Shown here one piece after another: positions 11,161-20,779 of a DNA stretch of 64,000 nucleotides. A program made the translations under genes and the position numbers. Each line of letters begins with the position of its first letter. Within the stretch, counting starts at the first letter, position 1. The stretch spans positions 18,166,001 to 18,230,000 of the forward strand of contig OX467082.1 of NCBI GenBank assembly GCA_950106755.1. The letters are read 5' to 3'. The notes beneath the pieces were generated by a model that had not been told where the DNA came from, made no database searches, and saw nothing but the letters and a program-made list of their open reading frames with translations. Origin of the DNA: Climacium dendroides. Its lineage: Eukaryota; Streptophyta; Bryopsida; Hypnales; Climaciaceae.

Positions 11161-11376
11161 ACAATGTAGACTAGAAATGATAAATGTTGTATGATCTCAA
11201 ATTTTCAATGTAAATATTTTTTTATATGTTGAAGTACTCTTCCATACAATTCCAACGCAAATTTTGGTTCAAAAATTGGTTCATTTTTGCACATGATATG
11301 ACAATCTGAAGTTTGTGAAATTTTAAGGCAACACTGTTGAAACTCAGAATTCGTAAATGAAGTAGACCTTACTGTA

Positions 11377-11617
11377 CAGCTGCCTAGTTTTTTCCAGGGG
11401 CAAAAAAATGATTTTTGTCACTTTGCAAGCTAATATCTTGCAATCTATATAGTAGAACTTTTTGAAATTTTTTCTACTTTTCAAATCACAATACTATAAG
11501 ATCCTATGGTTATATGTGTCCAAAATATGTGTTTTTCAAAAATTTGGTATTTGTACTAGAGATGGCAATTTTGGAGCATTTTTGGTGAAAACATAGCCAA
11601 AAAACTTCAAAGGTTAA
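11377..11617 (+). repeat. R1 repeat, right part with inverted TTAA end
   Basis: Read on the minus strand from 11617 it starts TTAACCTTTGAAGTTTTTTGGC and goes on through AAAATTGCCATC and CATAGGATCTTATAG. This parallels the plus-strand R1 copy at 17864 (TTAACCCTTAAAGGACC ... AAAATTGCCATT ... CATAGGATCTTACA). It makes a plausible inverted partner of the TTAA end at 8657, which would make 8661-11613 one R1 element split by the Tc1-like insertion. Confidence 0.45.
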
Positions 11618-12035
11618 TAGAGTATGAATTAAGAGTTCACATTCAAATTAAATTTTTAACAACTATAATTTGATTTTGAATGTGATTTGAATTTCAATAA
11701 AATTCAATAAAATTCAATAACTATAATTGAAACTTAGAATTTGATTGAATTCTAACTTATATTTTGAAGAGTAATACATCAAATATATGTAGTGGATTTT
11801 GGAGATTCCTTAATTTTCTATTTTTCATTATATATATAATTTCATCTTTCTAATACCACTTTTAATTCAAATTCTACTTTGATTCAAATTCTAAGTTTTG
11901 AAAAAGAAAAGTTTGAATTTTGAATCATTCACAATTCAATTCCAAGCTTTGATTGAACTTTTTAAATTGAACTTTTCATGATCTAAATTACCAAGGTTAT
12001 TTTCCTATTAAAAACCACTCAAAATTGTTATTGCT
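11618..12035. other. AT-rich spacer
   Basis: Only AT-rich sequence with short repeated words such as AATTCAATAAA (11692-11720) and AATTTGAATTC-like runs. No gene, RNA or element end was recognised. Confidence 0.4.
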
Positions 12036-12204
12036 ACTCACTACAAAAAAACTGGCCACTTTTGTGATTGCGGCCATGACTTCACCCGTGACTGGATGTC
12101 CGATGTGATTGGAAACATGAGTTCCACTCTCTTATTGTACCAATGGGGATAGGTGTGATTGGACTAGAGTCACGGCGCAGTCATGTTGGCGACTGCAGGA
12201 TGAA

Positions 12205-13150
12205 GACTACCGGAATACGAGGCTTCATCCACCTGTCTCTGCTAACAGCGTCATCCACTTGTTGACGTGGAGAAAGAATGTGATAGCCCGTCAACTCCTA
12301 GAAAGAAATTGTTTCAGGTTTTGAATGTAATATACAGTAGAAAACTAGGGTTAGCCGCTGAAATCTCATTAATTACGGCTCTTTTTTCCAAGCACATTAT
12401 TGTGAAGTTGTGAGGCAGTCATGCTGAAGTTGTCATATAGAAACAATTCTTCAACTAAATTTCTTTGCTAAAGTTCTTTGACTCTTCTCCTTCCTTGCAT
12501 TGCTTGCTTCTTGTTGTGTGTGCTTGAAGCTCTTTTGTCAAGGTGAGTTTTTTCAAATTATTTGGGTTTGGGTTCAGGTTTGAACGCTAAATGTATGAAG
12601 GTTTCATTCCAAGGACATGAAACTCACAAAGAAAAAGAAGCCAACACCCGCAGAAGGGGAGAAGAAGGAGGTTGGTCTATAGCGTCTAAAAAGAACAACA
12701 TGAAGTCTTTGAAGGCTCAAAGGAGAACCAACGGCAGGAGCGCACGCGCATAGAAGTGGACACCAAATTGTGTCATCTTCCGAGATGAGTGATCATGGTT
12801 CCTCCTTCGAGGGCAAGGAATTCAATGAAGAGTGCTGCATTGTGAAAAGTATGATGAGTTTTGTGTTAGCTTGTAGGCATATTGAATAGTAATGCACCTC
12901 GAAGACAACTACAATAAGTAATATGTTTCTCCGCTCCCTCATTCCAAATTTAGGGTTCAAGGGAACAAGTAGAGGACTTAGTTTGAATTGTGTTCATCTT
13001 GTATATTGGATGGGGGTCCCCTAAGGATGATAGACTCATGTCCAAACCGCTCGCTAGGTTTTTGCATAGGTGTTACTTCTTCCATTTTTAGCTCTTCTGA
13101 TTATACATTAACGGACGTAATACACTAAAGGGAGAGAGAGTGGCTATACG
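12205..13150. other. Left interior of the large CACTA-like element
   Basis: No supportable gene. The 63-codon open frame at 12562-12753 (+) is rich in Lys and Arg and has no domain. The stretch 12760-12830 reads as possible coding sequence rich in Ser/Glu but is interrupted. It may be an earlier exon or a decayed part of the coding fragment that starts near 13151. Confidence 0.3.
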
Positions 13151-13789
13151 TGCGCAAAGAATGAATTTGTCGACTCTAGCGATGACGAGATTGAGGAGGC
13201 CGAAGCACTAGTAGATCGCCGGGTCAGGAGAAAGCGCGCATCTACATTTGTGTATTCTCCTCAAAAGTTTCGTGCTCCTGATCCAAGTACGGAGGATAGG
13301 AAACCCTTGCGTTTAGGCTAGCCAATATGGATTCTAGGGCATTACATGTCTAGTGCATTTGTGAATCCTATCCCGTGGAGCGAGAGTACTATTCAATTGT
13401 CTACTGAAGCTGAGGATTGCTTGGGCAAACGGAAGAGGAAGGTTGCGTACGAAATAGTGTTGCACTACCGTGCGAGAGCAAGTTCGAAGGTCAATCCACT
13501 ACAACAAAAGCAGTGTTTTATGACTGCAAAATATGACTGCAGTGAGTCATAAAATCAAAAAATATGACTCACGCAGAAATCACTATAGATAACTCGGAAT
13601 ATGACTGACTCCAGTTGTTTAGAAGCAGTCGCTTCAGACATCAGTCATATTGGCAGTCACATGGGTTGAGGGATATAAATACCCATTTTTAGCCATAGTA
13701 TTCCAACTAGGCGTATACTTTGACTATCCTAGGGGGTTTTTGACTTTTTCTTGGGTTGCCCGGGCAAATAAAAAAATCCTACGTGGAAT

Positions 13790-14530
13790 ACGATTGTATC
13801 GAGTCATATTTTTTGATGACATGGAATATGACTGCGACGAGTCATATTTTTTGATGACGTAGAATATGACTGTAGTGAGTCATATTTTTTTATGACATGG
13901 AATATGATTGCGGTGAATCATATTTTGCAGTAATGTGGAATATGTCTGCGGTGAGTCATATTTTGCAGTAATGTGAAATATGTCTGCGGTGAGTCATATT
14001 TTGCAGTGATGTGAAATATGACTGCGGTGAATCATTTTTTGCAGTGATATGGAATATGACTGTGGTCAGTCATATTTTATAGTAACATGGAATATGACTG
14101 CAATGAGTTATATTTTTTGGTTACATGGAATATAACTAGGGTGAGTCATATTTTGTAGTAATGTAGAATATGACTGCTGTGAGTCATATTCTTGTTAATG
14201 TGAAAAATGATTCTCATAAGTCATATTTTTGAATGATGTAGAATACGATTCTCGTCAGTCATATTACTAACTACAATAACATTTTTAATGCATTTTAAAT
14301 GGACATGATATGACTGCGGTCAGTCATATTTTATAGTAACATGAAATATGACTGTAATGAGTTATATTTTTTGGTTACATGGAATATAACTAGGGTGAGT
14401 CATATTTTGCAGTAATGTAGAATATGACTACTGTGAGTCATATTCTTGTTAATGTGAAAAATGATTCTCATAAGTCATATTTTTGAATGATGTAGAATAC
14501 GACTCTCGTCAGTCATATTACTAACTACAA
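13790..14530. repeat. Subterminal array of AATATGACT...AGTCATATT palindromes
   Basis: Units of about 38-39 bp (GAATATG begins at 13823, 13862, 13900, 13938 and so on). Each has the palindromic form ATATGACTGCGGTGAGTCAT plus an ATTTTGCAGTGATGTG-like spacer. At least seven carry an intact TGAGTCA. A larger internal duplication is visible: the stretch around 14050-14290 recurs at about 14310-14550. Subterminal repeats in CACTA elements are normally transposase-binding sites. TGAGTCA is also the core of plant GCN4-type bZIP sites. Confidence 0.85.
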
Positions 14531-14984
14531 TAACATTTTTAATGCATTTTAAATGAACATGATATATAACTATCATACATCAAGATGATTTGACAATTGA
14601 ATAAAAAGCCTCATGCAATTAAAAATGAATACATAATATATGATTTTAGAGATGTATGAAAGATAATCATATTAAAGAAGGAGAATGCAAGAACAAATAC
14701 AACTATCTTCATTGACATTTATTAGTCACTAATACAAAATATATATCACAATGAATCATTCACACAATTCAATAAGGTCTACAATCCTTACAATAATGTG
14801 AAGATGGCTTCATTGGGTTGTAAATAGCCTCCAATGTCTTTGTTTCAACTTTTGGTGCCTGCATATACAATTAAAGACATGAGAGGTTAATTTTTAGTGA
14901 TTGAACAACAAAGCTCAACCTTCAAAGGCTTATAACAACACAAAATATGTAGCTCAAGTTTAGGATAGGAAGAATAAGATTGAT

Positions 14985-15475
14985 GATGAAGGAAACAAGA
15001 AAAAAAAAAAATATTAAGAAATAACAAGAAGTAAAAGTTAAGATGCAACAAGAAATAAGAAGTAACAACTAAGCAACAACTAAGACACAACAAGAAACAA
15101 GAAGCAACAACTAAGACACAACATAAAGTAACAATTAAGACACAAGAAGAAATAAGAAGTAACAACTAAGATATAAGAAGAAACAAAAAGCACCAACTAA
15201 GACATAACAAGAAACAACAAGAAATGAGAGTGTAGATGCAACAAGAAGAAATAAGAAACAAGAACTACAAAACAAGAACTAAAAAGAAGAAAGAGTTCAA
15301 ATGCAAGAGAAAAAAAGAATTTAGATGCAATAATAAGAAACAAGAAACATGAAATAAAGAGCAACAAGAAACATGAAATAAAGAGCAACAAGAAACAAGA
15401 GTTGAGATGCAACAAAAAGCAACAACAAATGAGAGCTAAGAGATAATAGAAGGTAAGGAAGAAGAACCACAAGAA
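14985..15475. repeat. Purine-rich CAACAAGAAACAAGAAG array
   Basis: Imperfect tandem words built from ACAAGAAACAAGAAGCAACAACTAAGACACAA. Read on the other strand it gives Leu/Phe/Cys-rich open frames (14887-15165, 15197-15472) that I treat as low-complexity artefacts. The same array occurs in copy 2 (about 37500-37990) and, reversed, in copy 3 (about 42650-43270). Confidence 0.8.
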
Positions 15476-15477
15476 GT

Positions 15478-15630
15478 GACAGTTAGGGTTTCAAAACCCT
15501 AAAAAGTGGCGGTTAGGGTTCTAAAACCCTAAAAAAATAATGGTTAGGGTCTTAAAACACTAAAAAAGTGGTGACTAGGATTCAAAATCCGAAAAGTAGG
15601 TGACTAGGATTTCAAAATTTTAAATGATGG
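15478..15630. repeat. Telomere-like hairpin array (TAGGGTTTCAAAACCCTA)
   Basis: Four or five successive units of about 30-35 bp. Each is a perfect or near-perfect inverted repeat of TAGGGTTT / AAACCCTA joined by AAAAAGTGGCGGT, decaying to the right into TAGGATTCAAAATCC. The same array is in copies 2 and 3. The motif equals the plant telomere/telo-box word, but the alternating orientation differs from real telomeric DNA. Confidence 0.85.
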
Positions 15631-16269
15631 CTTATTTATATTTTTTTTAGAATTGCCCGTATTTTTCTTGAATTGCCCAAAAAAAAAAATTCACTACTAT
15701 GAAAATATAATTGATAATATGACTCAACGTTCCCAAACATGTTCCCTACGTTCCCTATGAAGTATTTTGGTATTTCTAATGGCCTTATAGTATACACTTG
15801 TGAAGTACAAGGCGTAAAAATGACTGGTAGTCATATTTCTCCCCAAAGTGTTGGCCTTCAAGAATATGAATACAAGCAGTCGTCAGTCATCCTCAGTCAT
15901 AATTCTGCAGTCATAAAACACTGCCATTGTTGTAGTGATTGGGTGTATGTCTCCGACAATGGCAAATTAGATCCATATTGTGATGGGAAGAATGCATGGG
16001 ATGCAGGCATGCAACAGTGCATGATTGAATCCCAAAGATTCTAGACATGAACATTGTGGATTGATCTCGCTAGAAACCAAATGCTTTAAAGAAACTGAGA
16101 GAGAAACTGGACTATGAGTTCGAGTACAAAGGGAATAATTTGAGCTCGTTAGGTTTTTGTTACGCCATCATAAGGTACATGAAGGTTGAGAGATCTCGTG
16201 TGAAGGCAAAGTATGTGCTCAAGTATGTGCAAGGCAAAACTACTTGCCCTATTCACATAAACGAGGACT

Positions 16270-16739
16270 AGTGGAGAAGTTGATAGAATTTGGAAGACTC
16301 CAACTCAACAAATGAAGGCTAGTAAAATGGAAGCTGTAAGGCACTACATTTTATAGTGGGATAATTTCCATAATAGGCACAGCAAAATTTATATTGACGC
16401 TGCCAATGCTGTCTACATAACAGTTTCTTGTCCTCCTCCTTTGGTGTGTAGGGTACTACCATGCAAATAAAGCTTCCAGAAAGTATTGCACATCTTAGTG
16501 CTAATGGCCACTCACTAATTTGCATGTGGAAGGGTTCCAGACTTAGGTTGCTACTCGGGTTGGCGAAAGTATCAATCGTAACCAATACTCTGTGAACTAC
16601 AACTTTATTATCTTTTCCCAAAACCCTGTGTCTGAACTTGGACTTCGAGTGCAGTCTTTTTCTTATTCCTCTTGATATTGAAGTGACACTTTTGTATCTT
16701 AGGAAGTCGCTACGCAGTCGTGGACATGTCATGTGGGAG
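16270..16739. other. Interior of the large CACTA-like element
   Basis: Holds a 137-codon open frame on the minus strand (16319-16732) that is basic at its N-terminus (SRGIRKRLHSKSKFRHRVLG) and shows no domain I recognise. The plus strand reads interrupted. It could be a continuation of the captured fragment upstream. I do not call a gene. Confidence 0.3.
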
Positions 16740-17120
16740 TCACATTATAAGAAAACTGTTTTTTTTCCGATGTCAGGCCAAAAATGTTGTACATCTAGGA
16801 TAACACAATACGTCTTAGAAAATACTGGGATGTCACATCAACGGATGCTAGAAAAGTGGAGATTTTGGTTTGATGTTGTAGAAAGCATTGCTAAATTTCA
16901 ATCACAACATATTAGTGCTATGAAAAACAATTATGCAATCTAAAACATTGTTGTAAACATCAGATGCTTTCAAAAATGTCCAGAAAAACATATGTAGCCT
17001 CGTCAACATCTTTGGTCAAAATTAGCTCAAAAATTGAGACAAATTTTTTTTGCAGTTAGTAGTAAAATGACTGCCCAGGGTGAAAAAGAGGATAACGGGC
17101 AAGTGGTGAGGCCAAAAAAT

Positions 17121-17325
17121 TGACGTGGCATGTGACATGGCATGATGATGTGGAAATTATGTGAAGTGGACATAGAATGCGGACGTGGCATGTGACATGG
17201 CATGATGACTTGGAAATTGTATGACGTGGATATGGAATGTTGACGTGGCAGCTAACATGGCATGACGATGTGGAAATTATGTGATGTGGATATAGAATGC
17301 TAACGTGGCATGCCACGTCATCATA
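17121..17325. repeat. 60-bp tandem array with TGACGTGGCA motifs
   Basis: About 3.4 copies with an exact 60-bp period: TGACGTGGCA or a variant at 17121, 17181, 17241 and 17301, followed by TGTGACATGGCATGATGA and TGGAAATTATGTGA. TGACGTGGCA is a classic high-affinity plant bZIP target (G-box/C-box hybrid). The minus-strand open frame 17056-17346 is simply this array translated. Confidence 0.85.
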
Positions 17326-17863
17326 CTCGGTCAGTTCATTTTTCAACCTTAGATATTTTTGTGGACGTCATACAAGACATCCTAACATTTCCAGAAACAT
17401 CATTTTTGGCGTTAACATTTTTTACTTCCTGCGAATATAACTTCAAACCACATGCTATCCACTATACTTTTCATGACGTTTGACTAGACCTACAGATAAT
17501 GCAAAAGCAATTGTAGGCATCTTCTTTGATGTCTTCTTTATAAATCAATTTTATGAAAATTTATTTTTAAAATGTTATAAGCTATATAGATTTAATTTAT
17601 ATAACAAATTTATATAAATTAGATGAATGGATTTGTTATGATAAAAGGTTTACAAAATCATATCAATATTATATTATATGAAAATATTTATTTTTAATTT
17701 AAGATTTAAATTCTAAATTTTACTAGTTTAAAATTATAAATTTTGCATCAAATTTTAATAATTTCTATTGCTATTTCACCTTCTTAACTTATTATTTTCA
17801 AATCATTCATATCTAATGTGGGGTGATTTTCTAGTGTTCTTGGACTTTGAGATATTTGACATT

Positions 17864-18330
17864 TTAACCCTTAAAGGACCAAGGCCTTTTTTCTGCTAGA
17901 AAACATTGAAAATTGCCATTTATGTAGCAAAGAGTAAAATAAATTTTAATTTTTTTCACATCTAACCATAGGATCTTACACCTAATAAGTAGAAAAAATT
18001 GTAGAAAAAATTTCAGAATTTTTGACCGCATAGATTTAAAGTGGAAAAAACAAGTTTTTCAGCACATTGAGGGACTACATTTTTTGACTTTGAACATTTT
18101 TAACTTAAAATTTTTGTGCTATAGAGTTTTGAGATTTAAATATTTATAGTAGAAAATTGAGTTGAGGGTTTAGAAAAAAAAATAATAAATAATAAAAACT
18201 TAAATTTCATTCTTAAGAAAATTGTTAAGTAGAAGTAGGTATGAGATAGAAGGAAAATCTAAAATATTAATATATTTTAGATGGAATTAAAATGCACTAA
18301 TCCCAACAGTGAGATTGTTCTAGCAAGTAA
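17864..18330 (+). repeat. R1 repeat copy with TTAA end
   Basis: Starts TTAA-CCCTTAAAGGACCAAGG and can be followed against 34219-34730 through CATAGGATCTTACA, AAAATTGTTAAGTAGAAGTAGGT and GCACTAATCCCAACAGTGAGATTGTTC. The opposite end was not located. It sits inside element D, the third nesting layer here. Confidence 0.65.
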
Positions 18331-19320
18331 ACTAAACCATGTGGAATTTTTATTTTGAAAAATTGTAAAAATTGCATTAAAAAATGCATCCAACAAGTTA
18401 TTTTTTTCAAGAAAATGCTCTAATTGCCCAAAAAACAAAAATGCCCATAACTTTCTCATAACAAATCCAAATGAAATGAATCAAAGCTTTCCAGATAGAC
18501 AAAAATATAATCTACAATTGAAATTCCATATTGGATGTATTATTGTGTCATACTCTATTGAAGTTGATGTTGCAAACAACCTTGATTTAATAAATGTGAC
18601 TTTATGAATTAAATATTCAAGGAGACATCTCCATATATGTTGGAAATGACATGCAAATGTTCATCATGACATCAAAGACAACAAATAAGATTTGTAGAAA
18701 ATTAAGAAATTGTTGAAGCAAATATTTAAAACAACATTGATATGAATGTCTAATTTCATACTACAGATGTTCTTTTAAATGTTTACAATGACGTCGAAAA
18801 AAACATAACTAAGACATGTAGATGTTTTTTAAAACATCATTTTAGACATCATTATATTTGTGTTGGTACTCATATTTTAGTTTTATATATCCCATATGGT
18901 TTGTCATGCCTCTTACACCCCACTGGTATAAAAGGCTTGCACACCTATGCAAACGCCACATGTTCAGATGGGACATGATGAGAAACATACAATTGTTTCA
19001 CCTGATGTCATGTAAGACATTTAGACGTCCACATTGATGCCTCAAAAAACATCCTAAAATTCTAGGAAGACAGTTCAAGTACCATCACTGACGTAGCATG
19101 TCATGTCAGATGCCACATCATAGACAAGCAATGGATGAAAAAAATGACACTCTGGCTTTTCCACGCTTAGGTGGCAGCCACATGTCAACTTCTAAGAACC
19201 CCATTGATTGATGTTTTTGCGACATTTTGCATAATGTACCATGTTTTTGGCACGTCTACCATAACGTGAATTTTTGAATGTCTAGCCAGACGTGACAAGA
19301 CATCACGCACGACATTTGGA
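18331..19320. other. Right interior of element D
   Basis: No gene. The segment 18600-19320 is full of short words such as GACATCA, GATGTTTTT, AGACGTC and TGACGT in both orientations, consistent with the right subterminal region of the element. A small open frame at 18277-18459 (-) has no domain. Confidence 0.45.
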
Positions 19321-19439
19321 TGCAAAAATTGCGTATCCAAAAAAACATTGTTTTCTTATAGTGTCATAAAACAATATCTTTGTAGTAACGTAGTTGTTGT
19401 GTAATCATGGATCCTGTCTTCATAATTTTGATAACCTGA

Positions 19440-19721
19440 ATTTTGTTGACTAGGATGTTGTAGTTCAATATTGGCAACAAAGTGGTCCTCATAAACCCTA
19501 GATCCATTAGGCAAAAACTAGTGCTTGGGAGCATTTTCGAGGTGTACAAATTCTATTGTCAAGACATTCCTGAGTTGTGGTCTAAGGTTTCCATCCACAA
19601 AATCTTGCGAGGTGGTATGCAAGTGATGTATTTTAGAGAAGATGTGGACATGAACAACATCAAGGATGCAAAGGATTCGACAACAATCTGGAACCAAAAT
19701 TACATACAACTTCAAACGTGA
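19440..19721 (+). pseudogene. Unrecognised coding-like fragment
   Basis: A 79-codon open frame from 19482 (MVLINPRSIRQKLVLGSIFEVYK...) to a stop at 19719-19721 has balanced composition (…VSIHKILRGGMQVMYFREDVDM…), unlike the low-complexity open frames nearby. It lies in the right part of the large CACTA-like element after element D. I recognise no family. It may belong with the 13151-16267 fragment as another piece of the same captured gene, or be a chance frame. Confidence 0.35.
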
Positions 19722-20779
19722 TGTGCTCTTCATCCCTCTCATAAATAAATAGTACAGAATAGACATCCTAAACCACATAAATTGTAGCTACAAACTATAT
19801 TCTTATATATTGATTTGACACATTTACATCCTATTCCTTTAGTGAATTTTGAATTGGCACCTTTATTTGCATTTATACTCCTTTGAATGGACTCATGGTA
19901 GCAAATTCTCTTTGTGTTTCCTTGTTTTGGGGGCTATTCAATGTGTAGCGCTTAGTAAATTGTTGTTTAATTTGAGAAGCCCCAATAGAAGTCCAAGTGA
20001 AAATGCATCTTAGTTTGTCAATGCTTGGTCCAATTCTATTTGCAACAGTGGTTTAACTTTGATCTCCGGTAGTCACAGTTGTGACTTCAATGTGACTCAC
20101 CCATAACTTGACTACACAATATTGTTCTGACAATTGTGTTCCTAAAACTAGAAACTTTTCCACATGACACCACCCTAAACTTAAATACACCCTAGTCCTA
20201 AAATCACACGGTAACTAGTCAAGCGACTCTCTAATGACTTCAATGACACTAGACGTGACTTCAAATGTGACTGGAGAATGACTTCTTCATGTCTGTAAAA
20301 TACACATTTGAAGTACCCCACATTACTTCAACGTGACTCCGTAATGAATTCCTCATGCACTGTCCACGTTACATTTAAACAGAGTCCAACATGACCTAAA
20401 CATCCCTATCTACATGTCTCGTCACGTCAGATTTTAAATGGGTCTAACGTGACTCCAACGTGACTGGACACGTGTCACTAGCTCATTTGTTGAGCCCTCA
20501 AATCTAGAAGCACTTTCCACGTATCAACAGCATGAGACATTTTCTTTAGATCATCTTCTTTCTTTATCCTCCAAACCCTCTCAGTTTGTCATTCAACTCT
20601 ACATCCAAGGCAAGAGTCATAGGTGATAATAAGAAAACTTACACTCTAAAACATGACTTGTCCACTATGACTAGTAATTGCTGTAGTCATAACGTAGTCA
20701 TGGGTGTCCGGAATGACTGCGAGGCAGTCGTGGAGAAGTCACATTTTGCAGTCATGAAAGTGACCATTTTTTTGTAGTG
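19722..20779. other. Right subterminal region of the large CACTA-like element
   Basis: From about 20085 the sequence is packed with GTGACT, GTGACTTCAA, ACGTGACTCC and one CACGTGTCAC (about 20470). It ends in GCAGTCATGAAAGTGACCA and the terminal repeat. No gene. The 63-codon open frame at 20586-20777 is made of this repeat sequence. Confidence 0.6.

Larger units (their letters stand above)
9364..11374 (+). mobile_element. Tc1/mariner-type DNA transposon (inactive)
   Basis: Terminal inverted repeats of about 29 bp start CAATAAGGTTTACTTCATTT at 9364 and, complemented, CAGTAAGGTCTACTTCATTT at 11374. They match at 26 of 29 positions. TA flanks both ends (9362-9363; 11375-11376). The element is 2,011 bp, longer than the common 1.3-1.7 kb, because about 790 bp of GC-richer leader (9364-10156) precedes the transposase. 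The transposase is broken. It inserted into an R1 repeat. Confidence 0.87.
13497..15937 (+). mobile_element. CACTA element copy 1 (non-autonomous, 2.4 kb)
   Basis: The ends are CACTACAACAAAAGCAGTGT at 13497 and the complement CACTACAACAATGGCAGTGT from 15937. The inverted repeat is about 32 bp with two mismatches, continuing TTTATGACTGCA. The flanking triplets are ATC and ATT, one C/T apart. The interior has a palindromic TGAGTCA array, a purine-rich array and telomere-like hairpins, all shared in order with copy 2 at 36588. No transposase. It interrupts a coding fragment. Confidence 0.82.
13151..16267 (+). pseudogene. Captured-gene-like coding fragment split by a CACTA element
   Basis: Not recognised as a known family. 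An Asp/Glu-, then Arg-rich frame (EFVDSSDDEIEEAEALVDRR..., about 13160-13320, with a TAG near 13319) runs into 13346-13496 (SSAFVNPIPWSESTIQ...HYRARASSKVN). At 13497 the nested CACTA element begins. After it, from 15941, the frame resumes as VYVSDNGKLDPYCDGKNAW to a stop at 16042. Taking out the element and one 3-bp duplicate keeps the frame open across the junction, so the insertion broke a reading frame. More coding-like sequence follows at about 16092-16258 (LREKLDYEFEYKGNN...TTCPIHINED, then TAG). The PIHINED-TAG-W context faintly recalls Ulp1-type proteases, which transposons sometimes carry, but this is weak. Confidence 0.5.
16743..19363 (+). mobile_element. CACTA-like element D (2.6 kb, TCA duplication)
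   Basis: The left end CATTATAAGAAAACTG at 16743 pairs with the right-end complement CACTATAAGAAAACAATG from 19363. Both are flanked by TCA (16740-16742 and 19364-19366). Inside are a 60-bp array with TGACGTGGCA (17121-17325), many short words of the GACATCnnnnACGTC type near the right end (about 18780-19320), and an R1 copy starting at 17864. No transposase. It is nested in the large CACTA-like element. Confidence 0.7.
12039..20779 (+). mobile_element. Large CACTA-like element with nested insertions
   Basis: The left end CACTACAAAAAAACTGGCCA at 12039 pairs with a right end whose complement from 20779 is CACTACAAAAAAATGGTCAC. Similarity continues (ACTTTTGTGATTGC / ACTTTCATGACTGC). The flanking triplets are ACT (12036-12038) and ATT (20780-20782), which differ by one C/T. 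Just inside each end are clusters of short GTGACT / CATGACTTC / ACGTGACT words (12075-12190; 20085-20760), as expected of CACTA subterminal repeats. Removing the two nested elements (13497-15937, 16743-19363) leaves about 3.7 kb with coding fragments at 13151-16267 and 19440-19721 but no transposase I can recognise. It is probably a non-autonomous element carrying foreign sequence. Confidence 0.6.

Noticed and set aside
13790..14530. CRISPR-like look of regularly spaced 38-39-bp units
   Set aside because: The units are contiguous tandem repeats without unique spacers, inside a CACTA element of a eukaryotic genome.
14887..15472. Leu/Cys/Phe-rich minus-strand open frames resembling membrane proteins
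   Set aside because: They are the complement of a purine-rich tandem array; the counterparts in the other CACTA copies behave the same way.
15478..15630. Interstitial telomere
   Set aside because: The motif alternates orientation with spacers and recurs at the same place in three transposon copies, so it belongs to the element.
16199..16270. Ulp1-type protease active-site region (PIHINED-stop-W)
   Set aside because: Only a handful of residues resemble the family and the frame stops there; mentioned as a possibility but not called.
17056..17346. His/Cys/Ser-repeat minus-strand open frame
   Set aside because: Translation of the exact 60-bp array; repeats of 20 residues follow the DNA period.
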